Shown here piece after piece: positions 50,160 to 60,726 of a stretch of DNA of 64,000 nt. A program made the translations under genes and the position numbers. Position 1 is the stretch's first letter. Each line of letters starts with the position of its first letter. Under the pieces are notes generated by a model. The model did not search any database and had not been told where the DNA came from. It saw only the letters and a list, made by a program, of their open reading frames with translations. Source of the stretch: Nageia nagi. Taxonomy: Eukaryota; Pinophyta. The stretch spans positions 178,312,001 to 178,376,000 of the forward strand of contig JBITNC010000001.1 in the NCBI GenBank assembly GCA_050084985.1, in the 5' to 3' direction.

Positions 50160-51560
50160 GAAACTTTACTTCATTTTTGGTCATTTTGATCATTTCTTCA
50201 TGTGGTTGATAATTTAATGTTCTCATAGTATTTTTTTTGTAAGCATGGACATCCATATATAGTTGTTGACATGTATGAGTAGACCATCCTATTATTAGTC
50301 TAACATTGAGTCCCTTGCACTCAACTTTCCTTATCAAGTATGTATAGGGATATTTTTCCATTGTATTTCAATATTCTAAACATTATGTAATTGTAATAGA
50401 AAGAGAAATAGCTTTGCATTTTTTATTATGTCGTATCTTTTATTGTTTGTGGTGTTTTACATTCTAGATAAGTTGTGATCAAAAAATCATTTGCATTTAT
50501 TTGAAGATTAGATCTAGAGCTATAAAAAAAATAATATTCATCAATTTGATGGAATTTTAACATGGTGGGTATTCATTTTTTTCTCATGTTTAGAACTTAT
50601 TCATCATATATTTATGGTTCTTTCAAATTAGCATATTATGAACAATTTATATTTCAAAGGTTGTGACTTCTTTTCTACTAAACCTCTTGGTCTAGTTTAT
50701 ATATCATTGGAAAGAAATTTGTAATAACTTTCCAATGATATATAATATTACACCATTTGTATCCAAATATACACTTTAATCCATGATTTTCAAATCTTCA
50801 CTCACACATCCATACATATTCTTAGTTTATGATAACTTTACTTCAAAAAGATATTTTCTTAATATATTTTTATCTAATCACTCTAGTATTTATACCATTG
50901 TATGTCCCTTTGTATTACCTTTCTAATAGTATATAACATGATACACTTTTATCTTAAATTTCCACTCAATTGGAACTTTTCATGACCCTTTTCTTTTCAA
51001 TCTTTTTTATGATTCCTATGGGGATAGAGGAAAACTTCATGTGCTTTGTAATTCTAGGATCCCAAACTTATTCCTTAACTTGACCACTCTAGGAGCCTAT
51101 AAAATTTCCTAAAACACACCATTTAGTGATTTTAAACCTTTCTTTCATCTTGGTAACTTTTCAAAATCTTATAGGTTCATCATCTCATTAACTTCAGCAG
51201 TTACAAAAATGTTTAATCTTCAAATTGAGATTCTAAGAGATATATAATTCTATTTGAGGACTTTGAGTAATAATTAAAAATATATATCCAAATATAAAAT
51301 TAAATTATCTTGTTAAACCTATATACTTAGGTCATGAAACAAATTCCTCAATGACCTATAAAACTCACATTTATGATTTTGAGAGCCCTAAAATGTTCAT
51401 TTGATATCAAAGCAATATTTTCTATTAGATATAATTTAGTTTTTCATTCCTATATTCAATAGTGAACACTTTAAATATTAGAGTATTTTAATGAGGGAAT
51501 TTCTCATCTCATAATTCCTATGGAGTCTTTTTTCATAGGGTTATACAAAAGTAGATTTAG
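50160..51560. other. No gene seen
   Basis: AT-rich. Contains a 17 bp perfect inverted repeat (50698-50714 and 50728-50744) and recurring TTTCCAATGATATATAATAT words. No convincing frame. Confidence 0.45.
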
Positions 51561-51569
51561 TAGGTCTTG

Positions 51570-52085
51570 TTGTAATCTCTATTGATAAGAAAGAGCTTTT
51601 GGAGACTAGGAAGAAGAATATCAAATCCTTGTTCATCATATAAAGTGGAATAGATATATCTATCTCGCTTAAAATTATAGATTGTAAATAGTCCAAAGAA
51701 GTATCAAAGACTCTTGAGAGTACCTACAAAGGATCCTTCAAGATAAGAGTAGCTAAGATTCAACTCTTACATAGGGATTTTGAGTCCTTAAAAATAAAAT
51801 ATGATAATACCATTGAGTTCTTTATAACTATATTTAAATATATATTCAATGGTATTTGTTCATATGGTGAGGTACTAGATGATACTAGCTAGGATTGTAG
51901 AGAATGTATTAAGAAGCTTTCCTATAAATTTTGATCCTATCATCATTTCCATTGATGAGTCTAAGAAATTATCTTAACTCACTATAGTTGAAATACTTGA
52001 AAAATTACAAACATATAAGCATAGAATTAGAGATAGGTTTAAAAATCTTGATCAAGCATTCCAAGGTAAGCTCAAATTTAATATG
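51570..52085 (+). pseudogene. Ty1/copia gag (UBN2-type) remnant
   Basis: Decayed frames read IDISISLKIIDCK.SKEVSKTLESTYKG, KIRVAKIQLLHRDFESLKIKYDNTIEFF, GICSYGEVLDD and VLRSFPINFDPIIISIDESKKLS.LTIVEILEKLQTYKHRI, matching the order of the copia gag UBN2 domain. Stops and frameshifts interrupt it. Orientation is opposite to the copia RNase H fragment that starts at about 52700, so they are separate insertions. No LTR assigned. Confidence 0.75.
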
Positions 52086-52699
52086 TTAAAATATAATATA
52101 AAGAAAAACAATCAAATTGTAATATAAGTATAACAATATTATTATATGAAAATACATAAGATAAAAGAGATACAAATTTAACATGGTTCATCTAATGTGG
52201 GTGACATCCATTGAGAAATAGTGTATCATTGGTTTATTACCTCCAAGCTATAAAGGGAATACTATAGCCACACCTACTATAGATTCCTTTCTAAATTATA
52301 ATATCTCTCTCATAGTATCTCATAAAGATTCTTTCTTACAATTCTATTTCAGAATTCCTTCATATACATATTACAAGTCTTTTTTATCTACTACAGGGTT
52401 TACAAATACATAGAAAAATACCAATGCATGTAACTACCAAATCCCTAACCTAAATTTACCAAAGGTTAATAGTGAAAACTATAATTAGAATATTTTCATG
52501 TCTAGCTATAGATCATTCACATATAGACCGATTAGGTTTCTTAGATTGGTCACCTTCATGTTGATCAAGACCGATCGATCACTATCCAATTGATTGATTT
52601 TGTTCACCAATCCTTAACATACCAATTAGTTATAACAATTAGTCATATACATTCTAATTAAAAAATTAATACCTCTTAATTATACTTAACCAAGTAATC

Positions 52700-53193
52700 A
52701 AGCTCTAAAATTGATAATATCCTACTTAGAGATCAATCATAGCAACTTCATTGCTACTACATCCATTCCAAAATATTCAATCTTGTATTGAATACTTCTC
52801 ACCTTTTACCTAATGGTTCAAGTCCTAGTGAATTTGAGAAAAATCTAATGTCTCCCTAGGTATGGCATTTTTCAACATATCCATAGGATTTTGGCTAGTA
52901 TATATCTTTCCTAGCTTTAATTGTTTATCTTCTAATACTAGTTGTATGAAATGGTACCTAATCTATATATGTGTTGTTCTTCAATGGAATATTGAGTTAC
53001 TTGCAATATGAATGGCATTTTGACTATCACTCCACAATCTGTTATTCTCTTGCTCCTTTCCCAATTCCTTTATTAATATCTATAACCAAGTTATCTCCTT
53101 GTTATCCTCTATAATAGCAACATATTGTACCTTAGTTGTTGAAAATGCAACAACCTACTATAACTTGGAAATATAACTTATTATTTTTCTACC
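52700..53193 (-). pseudogene. Ty1/copia RNase H, C-terminal half (split by the gypsy insertion)
   Basis: The minus strand reads KIISYISKL (position of AISWQSKLQ), FSTTKVQYVAIIE, LWSDSQNAIHIASNSIFH, HI.IRYHFIQLVLEDKQL and NPMDMLKNAIPRE, the end of copia pol. Its N-terminal continuation is at 62094-62600; removing 53194-62098 restores a continuous alignment. Several stops show it was already decayed. Confidence 0.8.
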
Positions 53194-54475
53194 TGTATAT
53201 TCATACATAATAACTTTATTTGTTTAAAGCCCCAGCATACTTTTCTTGCAACTACAAGTTCATTTTACGATCTCCGGAAGTTTCGGAACAAATAAAGCTT
53301 TGTTTTGGTGAAGACCGGGTTCCGGAGATGATGAGGTCAGCAGAGAGATAATTAAAAGCCGGAGGCAGCGGAAAGAAAGTGTTCCGGACTAAGATGATGA
53401 CGTCATAGGAAAAGGAATAACTCTCCGTTGTGGAAACGACCGGATTCCGGAGATGATGAGGTCAGCAGAGACATAAGTAAAAGCTGGAGGCAGCGAAAAG
53501 AAAGTGTTCCGGAATAAGATGATGATGTCATAGGAAAAGGAATAAAGCTCAGTTGTGGAAACAACCGGATTCCGGAGATGATGAGGTCAGCAGAGAGATA
53601 ATTAAAAGCCGAAGGCAGCGAAAAGAAAGTGTTCCGGAATAAGATGATGACATCATAGGAAAAGGAATAAAGCTCAGTTGTGGAAACGACCGGATTCCGG
53701 AGATGATGAGGTCAGCAAGGGGTGATCAAAAGGCCCGGAGTCAGTGAATAAAGTTTCCGAAATAACGATGTCACAAAGAAAGGATAAGTGTAGTTCCGGA
53801 GGTAGTTACCTTCCACGACATTCCCAGTTTTGTAACTGTCAGACAAATGGCATGTATGTATGATGATAGTTAGAAGTGGCCAGTATCTTGAGGCCGTTTT
53901 GTAAACCGTTCTGTTGTAACTGCTATTTCTCCAGTATAAGTATATGAAAATAAAGTGAAAGAAGGGTCGGAAGCCCTAGTATTGCTCTTTACATTTGTTC
54001 TCGAAGACCTGTAGTCTTTTATCAGTAATATGAAACCATCTTGACCTTTCTTGTCTAGCACTCGTAATTGTTGTTCTTAATTAGGTTACATCGTGGCAGC
54101 TTGGCTTGTTTCCTGAATAATAATCGTGAATTGCTAGTATAACTGTGTCTGCATATATGGTAGAGTAAAGCTGGAAAGCTATTAGAGAGTGAGAGCTTGT
54201 ACCGTAGCTGCTACACTAGATTCAGACCAAGGTTTCACGCACTGTGAAAGCCCGCGCTGAACTAGTGATCCACCTTTGCTTTCTCTCTTGTTACCTTAAC
54301 CTTTTGCTTAAATTCCTCGCACTCTACTCCTTTTATTTCCTTTCTTGTTACTTTTTCTACACCCAATGGATAAGGAACCGGCCTTCTCCGGAGATCAGAC
54401 TATCACATAGTTTGTTCTTGATGTACTTTGGTTGAGATTGTTCACGGTGCAAATATTACACAATCCTAATCAACA
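53194..54475 (+). repeat. 5' LTR of the young gypsy element
   Basis: TGTATATTCA..CTAATCAACA. The U3 part holds 125 bp tandem repeats; a TATA-like AGTATAAGTATAT lies near 53932. Open frames of about 63 codons inside the LTR occur in both LTRs simply because the LTRs are identical; I do not call them genes. Confidence 0.95.
53321..53735 (+). repeat. 125 bp tandem repeats in U3 (about 3.3 units)
   Basis: TCCGGAGATGATGAGGTCAG starts at 53321, 53446, 53571 and 53696, exactly 125 bp apart. Each full unit holds TGACGTCA or a one-base transition of it (TGACGTCA at 53398; TGATGTCA; TGACATCA), a bZIP/TGA-factor type palindrome. The array is repeated in the 3' LTR (60940-61355). Probably promoter or enhancer modules. 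Confidence 0.85.
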
Positions 54476-54486
54476 GTATTTCTTTT

Positions 54487-54537
54487 TGGCACGCCCGGTG
54501 GGACACGAAGAAACTTATTGGCGACTCTGCTGAAGCA
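54487..54537 (+). other. Primer-binding region of the young gypsy element
   Basis: Just after the 5' LTR come TGGCACGCCCGGTGGGAC (54487-54504) and TTGGCGACTCTGCTGAAGC (54518-54536). The second resembles what I recall of Tat/Ogre tRNA-Arg primer sites, but it is 42 bases from the LTR. I cannot say which is used. Confidence 0.35.
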
Positions 54538-54622
54538 CTATCTTGGTATGTATTAAAGCAGATTATTTGTAAATATCATATGTGCTTTTGAACCTTTCAT
54601 TTTCTTTTGCCACCTAGAGTTT

Positions 54623-55957
54623 ATGTGGACAAGATCTAAAACTAGAGCAGCAAAAGAAACACCGGATTTTAGAGTGTTAGATGTTCCTAAGAGAAAGACC
54701 CTGATCAAGTCCAAATCTCTGAATAGTATCAGCACCCTAAAATCTTTTATCAAGCCAGAACCATCTGATCTTCATACTAGAAATATCTCTCCTACAATGG
54801 CTAATCCAATTCAAAATATTTATCCGGAATGGAATAATGGGGTACCAATAGCCCTGGCGGTGTTGCATGACATCCCAGCAAATGTTTTTAAAACCCTTCT
54901 GGAGTTTGATGCAACTACAGAAAAAATAGCTTATGAACATTGTGTTGATGTAGCCGGCCTAGCTCAGATTCACAATATCCAGCATGAAGATGTTATGGTG
55001 AGATTACTGGCTCAATCTTTCAAAGGCAAGGTCCTAGATTGGTACAGGGGCCTTCCTAACGGATCTACAACTACTTGGGCTCAACTGGCAGAGCCTTTTA
55101 TCTTGGAATTTAATGAATTAGGAGATCCCTTTTCCTTGTTAACACAGTTCACTTCTATCAAAAGATACGAGCAGGAAAATATCCTGGATTTCAACATTAG
55201 ATTCCAAAAAACTTGGATGAGAGTACCCATGCCAGTCAGGCCTCAGCAATTTCAAGCCCTAATGTATTACCTGAGAGCCTTTCCTCCGGATCTCTCTCTA
55301 CAAATCCAAAATTCCGGAGTGAATACTTTCCCGGAGGTCTATAGACAAGCAGTGCATGCTGAATCCTGTCTCATTGCGGTTGGAAAACTGCCAAGTCGCA
55401 TGCCCATGCCTTATTTTCCAATAACCGCTCAACAGCCAATTTTTAGACCTCAAGCAATTAGTTTGGCTCCACCACTGGCCAGCATACCCACTCCTGTTCA
55501 ACAGTGGCCATCACCATTGCCAGTACCGAGAGCTCCCTTGGCTTTACCAGCCCCTTATCAGCCTAACACGAATCAAGGGGTAGCTTCATCGTCGGAGGTT
55601 CAGGAACTCCGAAACTTGTGTAGAAATATGGCAAACCAGATTACCATTTTAAGCAGGCAAAACAATGCAAGAAGATATCCTTATCCTGCTGTAGAAAAAG
55701 CTCAGCATGTGTTGAATGAAGATGTAAGCCAAGCTTCCTCTTCCGGGTCAACCACTGGTTTGTGCTTAGCCTGCAATGATGCTCATGAACAAACTACATG
55801 CCCTGTTTATCAGTACCAAGAGTATCTAGCAAGAAGTGGAGGTATTCCTCCGCCCGGTGTAGCGGATGACGTGAACCAAGATGTAAACTTGATGAATTTT
55901 GCACTGGCAGATATAGGAGTTTTGCTGTGGAAACAAGATCAGGAAAAAGACCCCTAG
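54623..55957 (+). CDS. Intact gag protein of the young gypsy element (444 aa)
   Basis: The first ATG after the LTR opens 444 codons. Residues ~1-60 are basic (SKTRAAKETP, PKRKTLIKSK). The capsid-type Retrotrans_gag region is at about 110-260 (ENVMVRLL-like VMVRLLAQSFKGKVLDWYRGL, FTSIKRYEQENILDFNIRFQ, MYYLRAFPPDL). A Pro-rich linker (~270-325) follows, then a knuckle-like CLACNDAHEQTTC (CX2CX3HX4C, one residue short of the usual spacing). It would assemble virus-like particles in the cytoplasm. The stop at 55955-55957 separates it from the pol remnant. The frame is undamaged, unlike every other gag in the window, in line with a recent insertion. Confidence 0.9.
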   Translation: MWTRSKTRAAKETPDFRVLDVPKRKTLIKSKSLNSISTLKSFIKPEPSDLHTRNISPTMANPIQNIYPEWNNGVPIALAVLHDIPANVFKTLLEFDATTEKIAYEHCVDVAGLAQIHNIQHEDVMVRLLAQSFKGKVLDWYRGLPNGSTTTWAQLAEPFILEFNELGDPFSLLTQFTSIKRYEQENILDFNIRFQKTWMRVPMPVRPQQFQALMYYLRAFPPDLSLQIQNSGVNTFPEVYRQAVHAESCLIAVGKLPSRMPMPYFPITAQQPIFRPQAISLAPPLASIPTPVQQWPSPLPVPRAPLALPAPYQPNTNQGVASSSEVQELRNLCRNMANQITILSRQNNARRYPYPAVEKAQHVLNEDVSQASSSGSTTGLCLACNDAHEQTTCPVYQYQEYLARSGGIPPPGVADDVNQDVNLMNFALADIGVLLWKQDQEKDP

Positions 55958-55969
55958 TCTCCAGCATTC

Positions 55970-56785
55970 CGGAAAAAAAGGTTGAACCCCAAAAAGTTCC
56001 GGAGAAGTGTTTCCTAAAATGCAAGATACAGTTCCCGGTCCAGGAAAAGATCCCGAAAAAGGAAATGGTTTCCCAAAAGTTCCCCAAATGATCGTTTCAG
56101 ATAATGGCTTAGCATTTGTGGGGGCAGAGGTTACTGATTTTGCTATGAAATTTGGTATATACTGGAAGACATCTTCGAATTATTACCCTCAGGGTAATGG
56201 GTTGGCCGAATCTACGAACTAGAACTTGATCCGGATTCTCAAAAGAACCGTGGAAAGTAATCCCCGGACTTGGCATGAAAAACTCAATTGGGCGTTGTGG
56301 GCAGATAGGATCACAGTGAAGCTAGCTACTAAGACTAGTCCATATACCTTAGTGTACGGGAAAAGGGCTATGTTACATAGTCATTCCGAGCTTCCGGTTT
56401 TAAAGATTTTGCAGGAATATGGCGAGAATTTTGAACCTCTGGAGGTTCGTATGAATGAACTGTTGCATTTAGAAGAGCTCAGAAATCAATCATATCAAGA
56501 CCTCCGAAGAAGAAACGAAATTGTTAAAAGATGGTTTGATGGCAGAAAAACCACTCCAGTAATTTTTAATGAAGGAGATTTGGTGTTAAAATGGGATGAA
56601 GACAGAGCTAAGGCTGGGAAACATAAAAAGTTTGAATCCTTATGGTTCGGACCTTACATGATAGCCAGATGCGCGGGAAAAATTCTTTTGAAATAGCGAA
56701 ATTGAACGGGTGGCGGCTGCCGATCTTGGTAAATGGGCAGCATTTAAAGCATTACAAACCCGCATGTGCGGGAGATTGATCCAAC
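55970..56785 (+). pseudogene. Deleted pol: integrase C-terminal half only
   Basis: A Lys/Pro-rich pol start (VEPQKVPEKC) runs straight into integrase. The second catalytic Asp is in MIVSDNGLAF (56100-56102) and the Glu in GNGLAESTN (56208-56210), exactly 35 residues apart. The zinc-binding domain, first Asp, protease, RT and RNase H are absent. A TAG stop at 56220-56222 follows the Glu motif. The C-terminal part (WALWADRITVK, GDLVLKW, FGPY at ~56655) is open to 56696, where a frameshift precedes the conserved end NGQHLKHYKP. The element therefore cannot reverse-transcribe or integrate itself. Confidence 0.85.
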
Positions 56786-56807
56786 AAAAAAAAAAAAAAA
56801 AAAAAAA
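56786..56807 (+). repeat. A22 homopolymer
   Basis: Twenty-two consecutive A just after the pol end. It could be a slipped purine tract or a trace of a polyadenylated template. Confidence 0.9.
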
Positions 56808-57076
56808 TGAAGGAACTGATTTTGTACATATTGTAAATAGCGTGTTGTGTGCATTTATTTTAAGCAATGTGATTGTTGTTAGGCATTTAATAGCAGTGAA
56901 ATATTAATGGGAACAACACGTTTGCGCCGATAGAATGGAAATTTCCGAGAAAATCGGCAGAATCAAATCTCGAGATGGCCAAGAAAATCGTGAAAGGACA
57001 GATCGGTTATAAATGAAAGTACTGATGGAGTTATTTCGTGCGAGTAAAAGACGGTGCATTAACTCTGGAAGCTGAT

Positions 57077-57093
57077 TTTAAAAAAAAAAAGGG
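57077..57093 (+). other. Internal polypurine-tract-like sequence
   Basis: A run of A followed by GGGGG, about 130 bp before the extra ORF. It has the form of an LTR-element PPT but is 3.7 kb from the 3' LTR; none is seen next to the LTR itself. Confidence 0.5.
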
Positions 57094-57222
57094 GGCCAAA
57101 GGTGATTCATTCCAAATTTACCCAGACTTCAACTTCGCGAGAGAGCTAACGATCAAAAGACAAGAAGCACAGAAAATTACCGGCAGTAATCAGAGTAAGC
57201 GAAGGATTTCAGAATATTGAGC

Positions 57223-60200
57223 ATGGCCCCCCCTCAAACCAAAGTCGCTAAAGGAGTCATTGATTCAATGGAGCTGTTGCAGGATACCAAGATAACGGCT
57301 CAGAATAAAAATCCTAAGGGCACAGCTGAAGGTAAGTGCCCGAATTTTAGTTTTAATCATATTGCACATGCTCCCATGGGGTCGGGGCTAATGTATTTCA
57401 TTCCACATAGATGTCTCCCAGCCCCTGAGTTGGTAGAGTTAGTAAAAAAGGGGTTTGATGCTACCTCGAGGACTGTCAAAAATCCTCTTGGTAAAATAGT
57501 TCTCAGCTTGGACCCCCTTTCCATTGAAAAAGCTTTCAACCCACTGCCACCTCAATCCACTCCCATGGCAGTAAATTGGGATACAAGGCCAAGTGTTAAT
57601 CTAAGAAAGAACCTTCTAGCGTGGCTGAACAAAAATGCAGAGGGTGCAATGAACTTCAAAGAAGTCCCCCAGTCAGAACTCTTGCTAGCCAACTTTAACA
57701 CACATGCTCAGTTGTTACTGTCTATGTTGTCGATTGCTGCAGGAGAGCAATCTGACAGATACATTTCCATGAGCAAGCTGACCATAGCGTATCTGATATC
57801 CCACCCAAGATCCCCCATTATTTATAACTGGTCAGCTACCATTTCAAATGGGATCTCCGAGAAGCTGCAAAGAATAGAGGAAGGTTCCCATTTCGCTTTC
57901 GTCTCATACCTTATTTGGTTATTCATTCATCAGAATTCGGAGTATTTTTCTCAAATGAACCTGAATAAGCAAAGTGAGGACAGGTCCCTCAAATCTGTAG
58001 ATAGATGGACTGAAGAAGTTAGAACGGGAGCTGATTATTACAATTTTGTGGAGCATTTTTTATTTCCAGCAATGAGTTTAATGGCTCCGGCAATCCCACG
58101 ATTATCGGCAGCTTCCCAATTATACCTTAGGATGCCACATGGTGAGACGGGGGATTGGTTTTTTGCTGAGGAGGGGACTTTCGTAAGGTTGTACGGTTTT
58201 TTGGGGGCTCCATTTTTGCTTCCTATTCATGTCACAGATTGGGTTTTTAGCATGGAGTTTGCCAGGCAGATGGACTACATAGATGCCAAGTACGGGACAG
58301 CAGCGAAGAAGAGAGTCACTTATAGTCTCCCACTTAGAGTCCACGATTTGGTGTTGCAGAGTAGGGGCGGAAACGAGGGTCTAGAACAAAAGCTTTTGGG
58401 ACTAAGACTGAAAAAAATGAACCAGTTTTTGTTGTATGACCCGGAGGATATTTTCGGCAAGAAATTGAGAAGCCAGCCTAATCCTCCGGGCTTCAAGGCA
58501 GATATAAGGCCAGAGCTCGAGCAGTGGAGAAATCCAGCAAGTGAAGACCGGGTGATGCCCCGAAACCTACTTTTAAAAGATTTACTACCTCCATGGATGA
58601 GCTTTTATGAGAAGAAGGTTAATTTCGACCCCAAGACGGACTCCATCTCAAAAGCATCCCTGACTACCCTGAGGAGACAGAAATGGACTGAAGAGAAAAT
58701 CGCAGCATTTGTACGATACAGGGTTGAGTCCGGAAATAAGCTTGCCCCTTTAGAGTTCGATTTGGACGATAAATTTGAGGAGATGTGGCAGATTGAGCAT
58801 CCTACGGATGTCTCATCAGATGATTCGCTGGCAAGTTTTGGGGAGGAGGAGCAGCAACAACCGTCAAAAGCAGATCAAGCCCCTGTCCCCGGAAAGCAGG
58901 TTAGTGGAGAAACTAGAGAGACCACACCTGAGACTTCCCAAGAAGTGGGAAAAAGGCCAGGGAAGGTCTATACAGCAAAGAGAAAAGCTGCAAAAGGTCC
59001 TCAGTCACCAAGAAAAAAAAGGAGGAGCTCCACTCCTACAGGTACGCTTTCTTCTTTTATTCCTCCTATCTCTGTTGTCTCTTCTGGTCCCTTGACAATC
59101 ATTCCACCTCCGACAGTTACCCCCCTTTCGTCTTACTCACCTTCCATAGCTGTCACTTCATCCCCACCATCACCAACCCTTCCACCACTTCCTAATTTGC
59201 CATCATCATTCACATGGCCTAAACCCACTTCCTCTTCATCGGTTCCCCTCATCACTCCCCCCACCGGTGTCATCTTTGTACCATCTTCACCTCCATCATC
59301 CACTCCGGAGCCGTCTATACCCGCAACATTCAGTAGCAGTGTCTCTGGCCCTAGTCAAGCCAGCCCTGTTACACCGATTCAACAGGTGTTATCCTCTTCC
59401 GCACCAGAACTAAGCACGGCCTCCCCATTCATTGCAATATCTGGTCAGCAGGTATCGGTAAGTGGGATCATGGAGCAGTACAAGCAGTTGAAGCAGAATC
59501 AAGAAGCCTGGATGCAGAAGCAAATGCAAAAACTCCCGGCACTTGATAATCCGGTGAGGCTCTGGACGTCTGTGGATGCCAAAAGCAGAGTTTTGGAAGT
59601 TGCTATCGCCCAAGACCATCAAGAGGGGCAAAGTGATTTGTCAGCAATGAACACTCGGGTAAGGATAGACACAAAGAGCATATCTCAGAGTGATAAGAAT
59701 GAGCTGTTGCAAACTGCTGTGGACTTAAACATTTCTGAATTGACCAAATTAGAGGTCAAATATAATAAGCTCCAAAAGGCAAATGAAGTAATGAAACAAC
59801 AATTAGAGTCTCAACGGCTAAAATTAAAAGCTGCAGATAATAGCATAGTTGCCCTTAGAGCAAGTTTAGCTGCCGCTCCGACTGCAGATAGCCTAACAAA
59901 GAAAGATGTGGTCATAGCACAGAAGGATGCAGAAATTGCAACCAAAACAGCTGAAGTAGCAGCAAAAGAGACAATAATTGGCGTTTTAAACGCTGACATC
60001 ACACAGATGCGGCTGAATTCAAATGTCAATAAGGTGGACAGAGATTTTTTAATCAGAATAAAAGAAAAATCCCGGGAACAATTATCTCCAAAGATCAAAC
60101 AACTGATTCAACTCAGAGATCACATTGATCTATGTTTTTCAGAGTTGAAGAAATTAGAGGCAAGTGTCAGCCTCTGTGAAAGTATTATCGACCCCATGGA

Positions 60201-60726
60201 GAATATAGCAAAGAAGGCAAGGAAAAAGCTGGTTGAAATTTCCGACGAGGAGCTTCACGCCCTAAATGTGGGAAATAGGTTTGAATTGATCTCAGCGGTT
60301 GACCACCCAGTCCGCGGGAAATGGGTGTGTCAAGAAATAAAAAATAATTTAATCAAGCAGTGGCAGGGGGTAGAAACCCAGAAAGCTGAAATAGCTAACT
60401 TATCTGAGGCAGGATTTCCGGGATTGTGGAAGGAAGATAGTTCACCCATCTCAGAGGCTGAAATTTTGAAATATATTCATGAAGATAGTCAGAAGACGGA
60501 GGATATAGATTTGTTACTGAATTCTTTTGATGCTTTAGCTTTGTTTGAATTTTTTGACCAATGTGCCAGTAAAGGAGTGGTCCTACAGCGGATATTGCAC
60601 AAATACGGGCAAATTTCCTACGAAATTTTGAATAACACAGCTCTAGCCCAATCGAGAATAAAAGACTTCTCCGAAAATCATGCAAGTTGGGGTAAGGTTG
60701 TGCAATTTTTAGAAATTCAGAAATAA
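57223..60726 (+). CDS. Extra ORF of the young gypsy element, 1167 aa, function unknown
   Basis: The first ATG (57223, GAGCATGGCC context) opens 1167 codons without a stop, in the same orientation as gag, ending 86 bp before the 3' LTR. Residues ~1-480 look globular (PMGSGLMYFIPHRCLPAPELVEL, GKIVLSLDPLSIEKAF, GETGDWFFAEEGTFVRLYGFLGAPF). About 500-600 is acidic then basic, with an NLS-like PRKKRRSS (~596-603). About 603-745 is a Pro/Ser/Thr-rich linker. Coiled-coil segments start near 750 (MEQYKQLKQNQEAWMQKQMQKL region) and 835-885. About 900-1167 is helical and charged. No transmembrane helix or signal peptide, so it is not env-like. Extra ORFs are known in the Tat lineage; I do not recognise this one. 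The N-terminal part faintly recalls plant-mobile-domain-like sequences, unconfirmed. Confidence 0.85.
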   Translation: MAPPQTKVAKGVIDSMELLQDTKITAQNKNPKGTAEGKCPNFSFNHIAHAPMGSGLMYFIPHRCLPAPELVELVKKGFDATSRTVKNPLGKIVLSLDPLSIEKAFNPLPPQSTPMAVNWDTRPSVNLRKNLLAWLNKNAEGAMNFKEVPQSELLLANFNTHAQLLLSMLSIAAGEQSDRYISMSKLTIAYLISHPRSPIIYNWSATISNGISEKLQRIEEGSHFAFVSYLIWLFIHQNSEYFSQMNLNKQSEDRSLKSVDRWTEEVRTGADYYNFVEHFLFPAMSLMAPAIPRLSAASQLYLRMPHGETGDWFFAEEGTFVRLYGFLGAPFLLPIHVTDWVFSMEFARQMDYIDAKYGTAAKKRVTYSLPLRVHDLVLQSRGGNEGLEQKLLGLRLKKMNQFLLYDPEDIFGKKLRSQPNPPGFKADIRPELEQWRNPASEDRVMPRNLLLKDLLPPWMSFYEKKVNFDPKTDSISKASLTTLRRQKWTEEKIAAFVRYRVESGNKLAPLEFDLDDKFEEMWQIEHPTDVSSDDSLASFGEEEQQQPSKADQAPVPGKQVSGETRETTPETSQEVGKRPGKVYTAKRKAAKGPQSPRKKRRSSTPTGTLSSFIPPISVVSSGPLTIIPPPTVTPLSSYSPSIAVTSSPPSPTLPPLPNLPSSFTWPKPTSSSSVPLITPPTGVIFVPSSPPSSTPEPSIPATFSSSVSGPSQASPVTPIQQVLSSSAPELSTASPFIAISGQQVSVSGIMEQYKQLKQNQEAWMQKQMQKLPALDNPVRLWTSVDAKSRVLEVAIAQDHQEGQSDLSAMNTRVRIDTKSISQSDKNELLQTAVDLNISELTKLEVKYNKLQKANEVMKQQLESQRLKLKAADNSIVALRASLAAAPTADSLTKKDVVIAQKDAEIATKTAEVAAKETIIGVLNADITQMRLNSNVNKVDRDFLIRIKEKSREQLSPKIKQLIQLRDHIDLCFSELKKLEASVSLCESIIDPMENIAKKARKKLVEISDEELHALNVGNRFELISAVDHPVRGKWVCQEIKNNLIKQWQGVETQKAEIANLSEAGFPGLWKEDSSPISEAEILKYIHEDSQKTEDIDLLLNSFDALALFEFFDQCASKGVVLQRILHKYGQISYEILNNTALAQSRIKDFSENHASWGKVVQFLEIQK

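Noticed and set aside
54244-54435. 63-codon frames inside both LTRs (also 61862-62053 and minus-strand 53870-54061, 61488-61679)
   Set aside because: They are duplicated only because the LTRs are identical; no motif, and they overlap LTR regulatory sequence.
57217-57222. TTG start two codons before the ATG of the extra ORF
   Set aside because: Plant initiation is expected at ATG; the ATG at 57223 has a better context, so I start there.
57223-60726. Extra ORF as an env-like gene
   Set aside because: No signal peptide or transmembrane segment; the layout with an NLS-like cluster and coiled coils does not fit an envelope protein.
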